Assembly: GCA_964035575.1 (NCBI GenBank)
Contig: OZ037857.1
Coordinates: 744,001 to 808,000 of the forward strand
Source of the DNA: Rhynchopus sp. YZ270_cl-10
Lineage: Eukaryota > Euglenozoa > Diplonemea > Diplonemida > Diplonemidae
Length of the DNA: 64,000 bases
Reading direction: 5' to 3'
Numbering within the stretch: the stretch's first letter is position 1; every line of letters begins with the position of its first letter. A model generated the notes under the pieces. The model saw nothing but the letters and a program-made list of their open reading frames with translations, ran no database searches and was not told the origin of the DNA. The translations under genes and the position numbers were made by a program. This document shows positions 21,792 through 33,409 of the stretch, piece after piece.

Positions 21792-24029
21792 CTAAAAAGA
21801 GAGAAAATCTGCAAACGCGTCGGTGGTTGAGATTGCATGCGCAACATGGGATCTTAACGATGCCTTCCCAGGGACAGACGTGAGGAGGCCGTCTGGCGTA
21901 GAGTAGAGTGGGTAGGACGGCATGAGAGAGGGGTCTTCTGTCTCGAAGAGTCCTTTGAGGAGGACCCTGCAGGAGGAGGTGCGTTTGCAGCGGCTTTGTG
22001 TGATGCCGAGCATACGCATGCCTCCCTTCCACTGAAGGCGTGTCACGACGACCGCATGCTGCACCACATCGTAGCTGTACAAGAAAAAGTCATCAAACCC
22101 TACCACATGCCTGCCCCGAAGGAACGGCAGCGACGCCTGCTCCGACACATACACATCGGAAAGGTCACCATGCTGGACAAGCTTTGTCATAGAGAAATCC
22201 CCCGCCTCTGGGTGCCACCCCACGACATACACAGTCGCACCGTTTGTGAACGAATAGAATGGGATGACTGCACTAGACTCCCCAACAGGCGCCTCGCAGC
22301 TGCCAAAGGCGGAGCGTCCTGAAGGCGACCCAGTGGTCTGCTGGGTTTGCTGTTGGTGTGGCTGTGGGTTCGCAATGCAACTGTGCACATCGACGCTTGG
22401 TGTGTCCGGAGACACAGTAAGCGCATAGGAGCGGATGGGGCAGGACGCAGCAAAGAGGTGCACCCCACCCTCCGTCTTGATGTACGCAAGGACAGCCCTC
22501 GCGGAGGCGGGGTTCTCGGGTGCGGTGTGCTGCTGTTCTGCAGAGGGGACTGCGGTTGAGCATGCAAATGAACGGACGTCCTTCTCGGATAGCGCTTCTG
22601 CGTTCATGCCTGCAAGCACCACGCCTGTTGCTGTGAGCACCACAAAGAAGCGCGACATGCCGCCCTGGACAGGTGCCATGTCCAACAGGCGCCCTGCAGC
22701 GACGTATCCCGACACGGCAGTGTAGAGCCGCGAAAAGTGGTGTGTCGACGACGACTCGACCAAGTGGAACAGCGTCACCCCCGTCGACGCAGTCGACTCT
22801 CCGCCGTACCACCCAGAGGAGGAAATGACGAAGCGCAGGGGCAGTCCGTGCAGCCACGTCGTATGGACAGGGCCAGGCGTGAAGGTGTCGTTGGTAGGTG
22901 CAGGCAGGTCTCCGTGCTGGAGGGAAGACGTGTGGTCGTACGTAACAGGCGCCGTCATATGTGTCGCTTGGTTTGAGCTGAACGAAATGCTGACCGCATA
23001 CATGACATTCGCACTGCCATCCTGATACACCACAAGCACGTCAAACTCCCCAGTATGCTGCTGCTCACCATGCACGCACACACTGAGAATCTGCGTGTGA
23101 ACAAGCGGCATTGTGAACCTATCATTGCGCGGTGCCTCCGAGGACAAGGACCACAGCCATGCAAAGCTGATCGTGTTGACGCTAGCATCGTGCGAGACAA
23201 GCATGTTCCCCTTAACACCCTTGTCATTGTCACGCACTGGAAACGAACCGAAGAATCCCTTAAGGCCCTGCAAAAAGTCTCGGGATGTACTGTGTGCGGC
23301 AGCTGAGAGTGGTATGACCTTCTCTGTGCCTTCGTTCTGCACACCGAAGCCTATAAGCGCTGTGCCGGAGGCAACGTCTGAGGAGACAATTGTGCCGCTT
23401 GGAACGTCCCCAGACACCTTGACCTCCACCTCAAATCGGGGGCCGCTTGTCATGATCTCCTCGTTGGTACTGCGGAGCTGGTTCACATTCAGGACGAGAA
23501 TCACAATCAGAAGCATGATGACTGCGTAGCCTGCCACGCGCAGGATCATGTCTCTGTTACTATGCGGGTTCAACAAGGACTGCACATGCTTTTCCATGAA
23601 GCGGTACATCCCTCTCTTCTCTGCACGGGGCGTGGCCACCGTACTCACACTTTCACTACGGGCACTGGCTGGGGGTGTGTGGGTGGGGGCAGACTCCACA
23701 TGCGTCACAACATTCTGCGTCACGGCATGCGTCGACTCCGCAATGGGTGCTGTGGTAGCTCCCCGAGAGAGGTCGGGCTTTGCACTCTGGACAGGTTCCT
23801 CGGTGGCCTTGAGGTCGATGGAGAGCGGTGTTGGGTGTCGTGTACGTTGGATATGAAACGCAGTGGTCTCATCCCCAGACTCAGATGCAATAGGCCCCAA
23901 GGAAGGCCCCGACCGTGACGACGAAGGGGAGACATTGCTCATGCGCCTACCAAACGCACCGTCCAAAGAGCTGATCTGTTCAGTAGCATTTTGCTTTGAG
24001 ATTGAATGAGGCAAGCTTGAGCTGTCCAT
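21792..24029 (-). CDS. type II single-pass membrane protein with large extracytoplasmic domain
   Basis: Single exon, 745 residues, from MDSSSLPHSISKQNA to a stop at 21792. Residues 1 to about 160 are Ser/Thr/Pro-rich and likely disordered. One strong hydrophobic segment follows (DMILRVAGYAVIMLLIVILV, about residues 160-185). The remaining 550 residues are rich in beta-strand patterns (FDVLVVYQDGSANVMYAVSI, RFFVVLTATGVVLAG, ATVYVVGWHPEAGDF) and hold scattered Cys, as in secretory-pathway or surface beta-propellers. With no N-terminal signal peptide and a basic segment before the helix, a type II orientation is inferred. No family recognised. Confidence 0.85.
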   Translation of the reverse strand: MDSSSLPHSISKQNATEQISSLDGAFGRRMSNVSPSSSRSGPSLGPIASESGDETTAFHIQRTRHPTPLSIDLKATEEPVQSAKPDLSRGATTAPIAESTHAVTQNVVTHVESAPTHTPPASARSESVSTVATPRAEKRGMYRFMEKHVQSLLNPHSNRDMILRVAGYAVIMLLIVILVLNVNQLRSTNEEIMTSGPRFEVEVKVSGDVPSGTIVSSDVASGTALIGFGVQNEGTEKVIPLSAAAHSTSRDFLQGLKGFFGSFPVRDNDKGVKGNMLVSHDASVNTISFAWLWSLSSEAPRNDRFTMPLVHTQILSVCVHGEQQHTGEFDVLVVYQDGSANVMYAVSISFSSNQATHMTAPVTYDHTSSLQHGDLPAPTNDTFTPGPVHTTWLHGLPLRFVISSSGWYGGESTASTGVTLFHLVESSSTHHFSRLYTAVSGYVAAGRLLDMAPVQGGMSRFFVVLTATGVVLAGMNAEALSEKDVRSFACSTAVPSAEQQHTAPENPASARAVLAYIKTEGGVHLFAASCPIRSYALTVSPDTPSVDVHSCIANPQPHQQQTQQTTGSPSGRSAFGSCEAPVGESSAVIPFYSFTNGATVYVVGWHPEAGDFSMTKLVQHGDLSDVYVSEQASLPFLRGRHVVGFDDFFLYSYDVVQHAVVVTRLQWKGGMRMLGITQSRCKRTSSCRVLLKGLFETEDPSLMPSYPLYSTPDGLLTSVPGKASLRSHVAHAISTTDAFADFLSF

Positions 24030-24380
24030 CGTAGGGTATATGGGTTATTTGAGTAGAGTGTAGGGGAGAGGGAGGAGGAGGAGGAGGGGAGAGGGAGGTT
24101 AAAACCTGTTTGGTAAATGAAATTGGTGGAAAGTCGAGAAAATCGATGAGAAAAAGAGATGAGGGGCAGCTTTTTTTTGAAATAAAACCTAACAATCGTC
24201 TTGTCTGGTTTCGTTTTTTTTTTTTTTTTTTTTTTGCTGTTTTTTTTTTGCTGTTTTGTTTTTGTTTGTTTTTTTTTTGTTTTTTTTGTTTTTTTTTTTT
24301 TTGCTTTTTTTTTTTGGTTTTTTTTATGTTTGTTTTTGCGAATAAGTGATGGCTAAAAAAAAGGGGGGCTATTTTTGAAC

Positions 24381-24410
24381 GATGAACCTAAGCCTCTGCT
24401 TAGCCACCTG
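24381..24410. repeat. type A hairpin element, near-consensus copy
   Basis: GATGAACCTAAGC-CTCT-GCTTAGCCACCTG. The CTAAGC/GCTTAG stem is perfect. Confidence 0.6.
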
Positions 24411-25047
24411 TAAAAAAAAAAGCATTGGGCGGGAAGAGGGGTAATGGTTGAAGGCGGGGATGGGTGGTGGGGTAATTTCTGGGGGTTAAGGAGGGGGGGT
24501 ATTTTTTTTTCCGGTTGCAAAGGGGTCTGGTAGAGAGAGAGTGTGTGTGTGTCCACTAATCATAAAAATAAGTTTTGAAAACAAAAGCCCCAACTCGCTT
24601 TGTACACGGCGCCAGCCAAGAAGAGAGGAGAAAAGACTTTAAAAAAAAAGGCACCATTCATCATGACCACAATCTTATCAGAAAGTGGCCGCACACAGTT
24701 TCCAGCAGAGACAGCTGGGGGAAGAGAAAAAAAGAGAAATATAGACGATCCTTGTAATGTGAATGTCGCTTTTTGAAAGGTCTCTTGGGCAATAGGCAAA
24801 CGATAAAGAAAGTTATTGATTATTTTTTGGTAACAGGGACGCACCGCACAAATGACGGAGGGGGGGGGTGTGATGAGGGCAGGGATGGGTGAGTAAGTGG
24901 GTGGGCATATTCATACCATTTCGTTCTTATTTATCGTTTGTTTGGTTTTGTTTTGTTTTTTGCTTTTTTTTTTTTTTGCTTTTTGTGCCTTTTTTTAATG
25001 TACTAATCAACAAACAACATAGCCAACTGACATGCCTCTGATTATTC

Positions 25048-25050
<3 letters not shown>

Positions 25051-25106
<56 letters not shown>

Positions 25107-25107
25107 C
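25051..25107. repeat. (CT)n microsatellite
   Basis: An almost perfect CT dinucleotide run of about 55 bp. Confidence 0.95.
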
Positions 25108-25484
25108 TCTTTCGTTTCTTGATATTTTTGCTATTTTTTTTTGAAATAGTGTAGTCACCTGCAACATCTGATTTCCCTTTAGCATTTTAGAGAGGGGACC
25201 AATGTAGAATATCTGACGATCTGCCTTCATCATTTTTTGCGTTCTTTTTCTGATACTTCAATGGATGAACAGAACTTCGCGCGATGTGAAATGGCAGTCA
25301 AATACAGACGCAGAAATGGCATTGCATGACATTGTATAGAATAAGTAATCATGACTTGGGAACAATGAGGACAGGAATAATGCCAAACAAATCCTGTACA
25401 TACCATATCGCCCGGCTTTTTGGGCTAAGATGGTATAGGCGTAACGTCCTCAACCCATGGACACCTTTATTTATTGTAAGAAAA

Positions 25485-28400
25485 CATAGGGTGAAAACGA
25501 TCGTTTTTTTTTTTTTTTTTTTTTTACGAATCTGGGAAAAAGTGATCGGTCTTTTTTTTTTTTTTTTTTTTTCACGATCGTGAAGAAAAAAAAAACGATC
25601 GTTTTTTTTTTTTTTTTTTCTTCACGATCGTGAAAAAAAAGCACCTTTTTCTTCACGATCGTGAAGGAAAAAAAAAACGATCGTTTTTTTTTTCCCATAT
25701 TATGTCGTTGATCGCTGGCCCACACCAGGGAGGGAGCCCCCACAGGTGCCCACAACCCCCCTGAAATCGGCCGAGAGTAACTTTTAGCGGTGTTTTGACG
25801 TAAAATGTCACCTTTTTTGCCATTTTTGGGGTGTACTTTTCTGGAACAAAATTCGCAAAACCCGAAATACGAATCGTAAAAAATCGCGACATTCTATGAC
25901 ATGCGTATACCATGAAGCAGCACGTCACGGCATGGCATGTAACATGCACATGTAATATCGCCAAAAACCTAGTCGTAGTAACATCATCACTGTGCAAACC
26001 CCTGTCCATCCAATACAATTCACACTCTTTGTGGGTGGTCTTGTTGCCTTTTTGCCACAGTAATTTTTGGCCCGGCAGGCATGCTCTTGAAGCATGGCAA
26101 TTTAGTGTGTGGGCAGGGTGTTGTTTTGTTCTGAATTCCCTTTGTTATAATATCTATCCAATCGCGAGTGGTTGTATGTGTATCGTGAGACACTCTTTTT
26201 AACCCTTTACGGACCAAGAGGACATTTATGCCCATTGTGGCGGGGGATGCGGTTCAACACCAGGCCAAGTTGGCCAAAAGCCCCAACTTTTGTACTGTCC
26301 AACCTCTGTACAATTACGGTATATTTCGTTGGCTGGTGGTCTGAAGAGTGATCTGACCATATTCTCCAGGTATAACAAATGCTCAAATAATGCATTGGCG
26401 AAGGAATTTTGCACTTTTGACCATCACACATTACTTGTATTTTTACCGGTTTTTTAATGAGTACAACCTATGTCAGAGCACGCTGTCCACAGATTTTAGA
26501 ATTTGGGGGGGTCACGCAAGGATGATACGCCTGTATTTTTTTTTTTTTTTTTTGGTATTTTTTGAGCTGAGATTTTCAAAAAAAACCAAAAATACCAGGG
26601 TCAACCGCTGTGATGCTCATTGTTTAGAACACAGGGCTATTTCTAAATATGGGGTCCGGAGTCCAAAATCCAATCCGGGACACAATTTTGGCAGATTTAT
26701 TTTGGGCCAAAAACGTCTTTATTTACATTTGGGATTCGCCCGTGCAGTGGTGGGGTCAATCTCGAAAATTGGATTTTTTGACCACTTAAATTTTGGGAAA
26801 TATGAGCCCGGTCACTTATACGTGGGCCCATTTTCGGCTAAAATTTTCCTCAAAATCCGGGTTTGTAAAATTGACCCTTCTGTGAAGGAAGGTTGTGGAA
26901 AAGGGTCCTTATTTGCATTTTTGGAAGCCGCCCGTGCAGTGGTGGGGTCAATTTGCAGAATTGGGCAAGTTCTTGCAAGACAACGGGTAATGTTTGATCT
27001 AAGGAGGGAAGGGGAGCGTTTGTAGCTCACACAGCACCCCAAACCCTGGCCTCTCTGTCCACAGCACACAGCTCTTCCCCTGAGTTCCATTTGTGCCTCA
27101 ACATGCTGAGCGCATCTTCAGTACGACAGCTGAGGACCCCAAGGTTGATGATGATGCTGAGCATCACGACTCTGACATCAGTGAAGGCTCTTGGGACTAA
27201 ACGCATACAGTCTTGTCCGTACCCATTTCTCCCACACAAGTCACCACCCCCTTGTGACTTGCCTGTAACAGTGGAAACGTTTCCCTCCCAGCCGCAAACC
27301 CGTTCAGTGTATCGTGAGCCACTGCAGTGACCCACTCACGCTCGACCCTGTCCCTCCTTGTAAACAGTTCGCCTTCTCCTACGTTGTGCTGAGGAAAACC
27401 AAAAAACATGCTCAAAAATGATGTGGGCACGGGGGTCAGACTCCACTTCTGACCACCTAAAATTAGGTCATACACGTGTTATACCCCAAACTGACCAAGA
27501 AATTTTCCCAGTGTTCGATGGTGATCGAATTAAATCGGTGGTAAAAAGTGAAAAATGGGGCATGCCAGGCCCACGTCAATCAGCCTATAGCTATTTCCCT
27601 CCCTCCGTCCGGCGCCCTAGGGATTCACGAGTGCGGAAGAAAAATGCCCGAGGGCCGAAGGCCCGAGGGCGTTTTTTTTACGCACGAGTGGATCCCGAGG
27701 GCCCGGGGAGGGAGGGATGAGGCTTTCCCTCCCGCGGGTGAGGGTTTCCGACCCTTAAAATACAAAAAAATGCCATTTTACAGCCTGTAAAGTAAAAGCC
27801 CGGTGCAATCACTTTACAGGCTGTAAAGTATCGTATCAATAAATATGTGATGCTCAAAACATCAAAATTTTTCGGTTTTTCGCATTTTTGGGCTGGTCTG
27901 CGACCAAAAAAAAATTTTTTTTTTGGCTGAAAAATGTCTTTGCCAAAAAAAATTTTTTTTGGGAAAGTAAAAATCCCGCCGACTTTACTTTCCCGATCCC
28001 GCCGGGAGGGAAAAAATGTTGCAACTTTAAACGCGCGTCTCTCCCGTACACCAATACACACTTTTTAACACATACAGTACAGCAAGGGAAAACCAAGGGA
28101 TTTTACCCTGTGTTCTCCTTGTTACGGCTGCACTAACCTAATCATCAAAACTGCTCGATTTTGGCTTTATCTAAAAGATCGACATCAATTCTTACGAAAT
28201 ATAATTTATTTTACGATTTTGAGTAGAATTCTGTTTGGAGGGCGAAGTCACGAGGCAGGGGGTGATTTTGGGGGTGAGCGCCAAAAAAAGTCGTTTTCCT
28301 AGGGTTGACCCACCTCCCTCCAGCATCCAACGATATGACATTTTCACGAAAGTTGTCGATTCTTGCCTTATTCTTGTCACACAGAAAAAAAATGTTTTTA

Positions 28401-28803
28401 CGAAAATGAGTAGAACCCCATTACCCCTACCAACGTGTGGCATTCGTGCGCCACTATAGTGGCACTTGCTATGGGTATAAAACGGTTTTCTGGTTTTAGT
28501 GCCTCGCTGGCGACATCCGTTGGGGGGGATTCTGGTGTGAGAATGTTCTCGATTTTTGCTTTATTTGAAAGATTCGCCACAAAATCGTTTCAAGGAAAAG
28601 AGTCGGTCAAAAAAGTCCAAGTAGAACCCAGAAACTCTCCCTTGCCACCCATTTCACGCCCATGCCCCTTGTACTACTAGGGGGAAAAAAAAAAACGATC
28701 GTGAAAAAAAAAAACGATCGTGAAAAAAAAAAAAAAAATGTCAAGATCTTGAAAAAAAGTTCAAGATCTTGAAAAAAACCGTCACGATCGTTCTCACACT
28801 ATG
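25485..28803. mobile_element. 3.3-kb terminal-inverted-repeat element with CGATCG palindromes at both ends
   Basis: The left end CATAGGGTGAAAACGATCGT and the right end (reverse complement) CATAGTGTGAGAACGATCGT match over about 20 bp. Both are bounded by AGAAAA (25479-25484 and 28804-28809), a 6-bp target duplication. Just inside each end are several copies of the palindrome TTCACGATCGTGAA or its half, and TTCAAGATCTTGAA on the right, separated by A/T runs. Such subterminal palindromes often bind a transposase. The interior contains fragments seen in other repeats, the GTGGTGGGGTCA block twice (26735, 26920), the GC-rich CCGAGGGCCGAAGGCCCG module near 27650, and a coding-like block near 27020-27400. 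Superfamily not assigned. Confidence 0.7.
27020..27400. other. coding-like block inside the 3.3-kb element
   Basis: Base composition changes abruptly to that of coding DNA, with several frames open on both strands. Plus-strand candidates are HAERIFSTTAEDPKVDDD...SEGSWD and, after a TGTAACAG acceptor, WKRFPPSRKPVQCIVSHCSD...AFSYVVLRKT. Minus-strand candidates are HNVGEGELFTRRDRVEREWV and RAFTDVRVVMLSIIINLGVL. I cannot choose between strands. It may be exons of the element's own gene (AERIFST faintly recalls the hAT dimerisation region) or captured host exons. Confidence 0.4.
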
Positions 28804-30278
28804 AGAAAAGGTAAAAACAAAAGGTTTTTTTTTTTCCTGTCGTAAGTATCGCGTCTTTTCCCTCCGAGTCGTTGCCAGTTGGACTCTACTATTAACATGA
28901 GTCTTGCGTGGGTGTTGGGGTGATGGCAGCACGTTCTGTTGAGCCAATAGCCCACCCAATAGTGATAAGGGGTTTTTTGGTTTTTTTTTTGTGATTATAG
29001 TGTATAAAGTAAAAAGTAAAAAAGGGAGGGGAAAGGGGGGTGGATTGGAAGTGGAGGGGGATGGGTGGGGGGAGAGGAGAAAGATCGTGGTCTGTGTGGA
29101 TGGCAAAAAAGAAACTCGTTGAAAGGTTCTTTTGCTTGTTGAGAAGGGAAGGTTCAGCCTACACACATCCTTCCTCCTTGCACTTCTGGTGAGGCAGACA
29201 AAACAGTCGACATTCTGTCTCACCACATCCAACACCACGATCAAGCTCAAAAAAGAAAAGAAAAAAAAGAAAAGAAAAAAATGGGTCATCTGAAAAGGGC
29301 TACCTGATAGGGGGGGGAGACGCTGTGAGATGCTGTGAAACCCTGTGAAACCCTGTGAGACCCTGTGACGCCGCGAGACGCTGTGATAGTGTAACAAAAA
29401 AAAAATTCGTCTCCCCCTTTTCAGATTGACCCAGTAGCTACTTTGCGGGAATTTCTTGCATTTTTTTTTTTAAAGTTGTTGGGTAGTGTAGGTGCCTCTT
29501 GTATTGAGACATCGTGTGCAATCTCCACGTTCCATACAAGTCACTCATAATATTTCGCCCAAGTCCCCATCTTGGTGGGTCGCTCAATATTATATTTCCT
29601 AGACATATTATTTGAGCCTCTTTCATTTGTCCTGAAAGCAAATACAAAAAATCTAGTCAACCCTCCAAAAAGGAGGGTAAGTATTAGCTCCTGTAGCTGC
29701 CGTGATATCCACCCTTCGCGAGCCTTTTATGCGAAAAGGTTTTAACGTGTTTGTTTTTTTTTCCCTTATTACATTACCATTTTGATCGTGCAAAAATATC
29801 GATACTTTTTTTTTCCCCTGTCATGAAAGACCCTTCAACTGGGTAATGGAAACAGTGGGAGTTGCCAGGGCAGCTACACCCCTGCTTCTTCTCATGCTAA
29901 GATACGTTTAAAAAAACGGGGGGGATATTTTACAAAAATAAAAAAATAAAAAGAGAGGTAAGGGTTTTTGATAAGATGACTCCAAAAACCGCCACCTAAA
30001 AAAAAAAAAAAAAACGTCATCTCCCAAAGGCTAGGATGTTTTACAGAAAGGCGCAAAAAAATACGCAACAACCCGTGGTTTGAAACTCATTGTCAAAGGG
30101 GAAGGGATACCAAAGCTAAGATGCAAAACAAAATTTTGTGGAATGGTATCAGTGATCAGAGAGGGGATGGGGGGAGGGGGGACAAAAAAAAAACCTAAAA
30201 ATTCCTGCTGAGCTACATACGTGGTAGAAGAAAAAGAAACCTTGAAAAAAAAAAAAAAAAAAAAAGATGGTTGGTACC
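28804..30278. other. repeat-island filler with one possible isolated exon
   Basis: AT-rich with GAGAC/CTGTGA short tandem repeats near 29320-29385. At 29631-29538 on the minus strand a TTTCAG acceptor, about 94 bp of open sequence (QMKEAQIICLGNIILSDPPR or, in another frame, NERGSNNMSRKYNIERPTKM) and a GTATGG donor make a weak exon candidate. Nothing else supported. Confidence 0.4.
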
Positions 30279-31164
30279 CAGGGAAGTTCCTAAGTGGGAC
30301 CGAGAACATGAAATTCTGGATTTTAGTTTTTTTTTCCTTTTTTTTTTTCCTTTTTTTCCTTGGGGGGCTTTCTTGTGGTTTCTAGTGGGTTTCACTGTGG
30401 GTGACACACCACCAGTGTGGTGAAATGGTCGAAACTCTCAAAAGCAAGAGTTTTCAGGGGGCAAGAAAAAAAAAATTGACAACAAAATCCTGCACCGTCA
30501 GGGCTGTACCCCCAATTTTTTTTTGCCTGCGGCGCCATTTTTCATTTTTTGCTCTGCAAAAAAGGGTTCGTTGGAAGCTAGATTTTTACACTGTACTCAA
30601 AATTTTTTGCCTGCGGCGCCATTTATATTATTTTTTGCTCCGCAAAAAGAGAAGTGCAACGCCTCACCGTTCATCGGCGGAAGCACTGGTTCCACGGGTT
30701 ATCGAACCCCAGAGAGCACTTCATTGGCATGCACGCGGTTACCGCGAGGGAGCGTGTATGCAGGTACAAAATCACTGCCCCATCCAAATAATATTCCCAA
30801 CGTCTTTGGGGGTCCCCTTGCATTTTGCAGCCAAAAATGCAACTAGACCAAAGCTGCAAAAAGTTCCGCGCGAGTGTAGCGCGCCCGGGTTTGGGACCCC
30901 TTTTTGAATTTCGAGGGGCGGTTAAAGTGGGCCCAGAATCACAGTTCTGACACTCATTTAGCATTGTGAGCAACTCACTAGTGGTCGTAACCAAAATTTG
31001 TATCAATCAAGAACTTGTCCATTTTCTCGAAATGACCCCACTACAGTGAGGGTAGAGCTCGGAAAGCCCGAAAAAGGGCAAAAAACCCCACCCAAAAAAA
31101 GGAAAAAAACGGGAACATAAATCCAGAATTTTGCTGTTTTTTCCGAGAACAAGGAACAACCCTG
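30279..31164. mobile_element. non-autonomous hAT-like transposon, copy 1
   Basis: 886 bp, with inverted ends CAGGGAAGTTCC and (right, reverse complement) CAGGGTTGTTCC. It is flanked by a perfect 8-bp duplication TTGGTACC (30271-30278, 31165-31172). An 8-bp target duplication with CAGGG termini is characteristic of hAT elements. A second copy in inverse orientation lies at 60991-61873. The interior holds two GCCTGCGGCGCC segments, a B-box-like stretch (30655-30775, GGGTTATCGAACCCC) and an inverted copy of the GGGTCA block at 31010-31052. No transposase gene. Confidence 0.88.
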
Positions 31165-32906
31165 TTGGTACCTCATGGATACACACAACATCTTTCTGGG
31201 GCTGGATTTGATAACTTTTGAAAAACCAAAAAAAAGGGGGGGAGGTGGATATAGGTGCCTTCATCCTAGGGGTCTCAACGTGTCGAAATTAAGCTTTCTG
31301 AGGCTGAGACTCCTTCAAAAAAACCCTCTTCAAAAACAAAAAAAAAAACATGGTACCAATAACCTTCCGCACATCCATCAACGTGATCCAGCAAGAGCAC
31401 TTGACGGCACACTCATCAAAAAAAAAAATTAAAAAATCTTATCAGATGACTGAACCTCATGGGTTCAATACATCAAACTCCCCACCCTTACCCCCCCAAA
31501 GGCCGAAGCCCAAACCCTCAATCCCAATGAAATTGGGCCTCTAGGCATAAAAAGAAAGTAAAAAAAAAAACTCTGTGGAAGTGGGGGGGAATTGATAAAT
31601 CGGTCGTTTCTAAAGGGGCATTGGGGGAAAGGGGTGTTCGAGATTATTTGTGTGAGGGGATGGTATGGGGTAAGGGGGAGCTGGGATCGGGGACAAGCCT
31701 ACCGTTTTGTTTTTGTTTTGTTTTATAAAAAAAAAAATACTCTCAATAATTTTGTTGCGACAACACACATTTTTTTGCAAACATTTTGCGGGACTGAGAT
31801 TTCTTTTTTACACGGTTCGTTGTTTTGAACAAAAAAAAGGGGGAAGAGGAAAGGTAATCTGAGTGGGGAAACAGAAAACCATTTTTTTTGAAAAAATTGA
31901 TAACATGCAAACTTTCTGAAATGTAGCACTCGACTCTCTACAGAGCAAAAAAATAAGAAGGTTTGGAAGGTGAAGCGAAGCCTCGCAGTTCGCTGACACC
32001 TTATAACGAAAAATAAAATAAAATAAAAAGGCAAAGAAATCAGCTTGTTTGGTGATGTTCTAATGTGTACCCACCCGTTACTGATCTCTGCTACCCTCGC
32101 CTTCAAAAGGCGAGCAGGCAGAGAACGGCACAAGGATCGAAGCGAGGATGCGCGTTCAGTTAACGCACATCCTGCTGTGTGTTTTTGAAAAACACTTTTT
32201 TGATGTATTGGCAATCACCCACCAAGAGGTAGGTTATGTGCTCAATGTTTGCCCAAAAGGGCTAAAATACTGTTTTTTGTAGTTTCGACAATTTTTTTGT
32301 TGGATCAGTGCGGATCACACCTTGTGCAAACACTACACGCAAATCCTATTTTTTTTATCACTCATCTAATGCAGAAAACGAAGCCATCTTCTCCCATTTT
32401 CCTCTTGAGTGTGTTTGCCTGTGTGTATGTCGGTCTCCCTCCCCAATTGTCTCACTTAAAGGGAGTGCCCAGCTGAAAATAAAATCTGAATCCAATGTTT
32501 TTGTTTTTTTTTGAAAAGGGCCATATTTGCGTAGTGTTACCACGGCTGTGCGGTTTCCACTCTATAGCTGGTCAGTAGCCTTTAAAAGTCATGAGCGTCT
32601 TGAGAAGAAAAAAAAAGAAAAAAAAATACCCCCTAACTGCGGGGATTACCTGTTGACAGGGTGGCAAAGCTATGAGCTTGCGAATAGTGTAAAACAGAGA
32701 AACGTATGGGAACCCCATTCCCTAGTCTCTGCTGTCTGTGTGTCTTCTTGTCAATATATGACATTGTCCAGGATTTTTTTTGTGTATCCCCCACCCCACC
32801 TCCACCTCCCACCTCGATTGACAACGCTCTTGAAGGGAACAATCGTGTTGTGATTTTAAAAAAATCGGGGGCAAGGGGGAGAGAGAAAGGGGGAAAATCG
32901 CATTTG
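31165..32906. other. repeat-island filler containing an RNA-like structured segment
   Basis: Mostly low complexity. A hairpin GATGACTGAACC...GGTTCAATACATC lies at 31445-31474, and a structured block at 32086-32185 is described separately. No gene supported. Confidence 0.5.
32086..32185 (+). ncRNA. candidate structured RNA with two strong hairpins
   Basis: Hairpin 1 (32086-32123) is CTCTGC...CTCGCCTT-CAA-AAGGCGAG...GCAGAG, a two-part stem with an asymmetric internal loop. A 20-nt linker follows. Hairpin 2 (32145-32173) is AGGATGCGCGTT...AACGCACATCCT. Then comes TGCTGTGTG and a T run. Two hairpins with a linker recall H/ACA-type RNAs, but I do not see clear H and ACA boxes. The pairing is seen directly; an RNA gene is inference. 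Confidence 0.35.
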
Positions 32907-33364
32907 TGGTGCTTCCCGGGGGGTATGCATTTCACAAATTTTCAATTCAATTCACAACTTTTCACAACTTTTCACCACCCTTTTTTTCTTTGTTGGTGAA
33001 GCTTTTAAATGCCGGCATTTGCATTTCCGGAATCCGTCCGGCCAGTGGTGGGGTCAATTTGCCGAAATGGACAAGTTCTCGTCATTTCCGCACAGTACAC
33101 AGTACACAGGTACACAGGTACACCACATCACGTTCTATCTTGTGAATCCCAAAATACCCCTCAATGGGTGGGCCACCACCCAACCCAAAAAAAACCCCCC
33201 CAAAAAAATAAAATCAATTCACAACTTTTCACAACTTTTCACAATTTTTCACCACTTTTCACCAGCCTTCACAATTTTATAGCGGTTTTCGTGTTGTGAA
33301 AACTTGTGAAAACTTGTCACATTTTGTGAAAATTTGTGAAATGCATACCCCCCGGGAAGCACCA
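32907..33364. mobile_element. TIR element with 5-bp target duplication, copy 1
   Basis: 458 bp, with about 37-bp near-perfect inverted ends beginning TGGTGCTTCCCGGGGGG and continuing TATGCATTTCACAAATTTTC. It is flanked by ATTTG (32902-32906 and 33365-33369). The interior is made of TTCACAACTTTTCAC-type repeats plus the GGGTCA block (33018-33082) and ACACAGGTACACAGG. No coding capacity. A longer copy (500 bp) lies at 60488-60987, flanked by ACTAC, which confirms the boundaries and the 5-bp duplication. Confidence 0.88.
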
Positions 33365-33372
33365 ATTTGTTT

Positions 33373-33409
<37 letters not shown>

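Larger units (their letters stand above)
24030..25484. other. low-complexity edge of the repeat island
   Basis: It contains a T-rich tract (24213-24339) broken by single G or C bases, a type A hairpin (24381-24410), and a (CT)n microsatellite at 25051-25107. A minus-strand stretch near 25160-25232 (MMKADRQIFYIGPLSKM, then GTGACT) could be a small isolated exon but is too short to call. Confidence 0.6.

Noticed and set aside
27022-27335. Calling a specific hAT transposase from AERIFST
   Set aside because: Only about seven residues fit, both strands are open, and the enclosing element has a 6-bp rather than an 8-bp duplication.
30655-30775. A tRNA gene with the B-box-like GGGTTATCGAACCCC
   Set aside because: No acceptor stem, A box at proper spacing or anticodon arm can be drawn. 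Copies sit inside hAT-like elements, so a SINE-like fragment is more likely.
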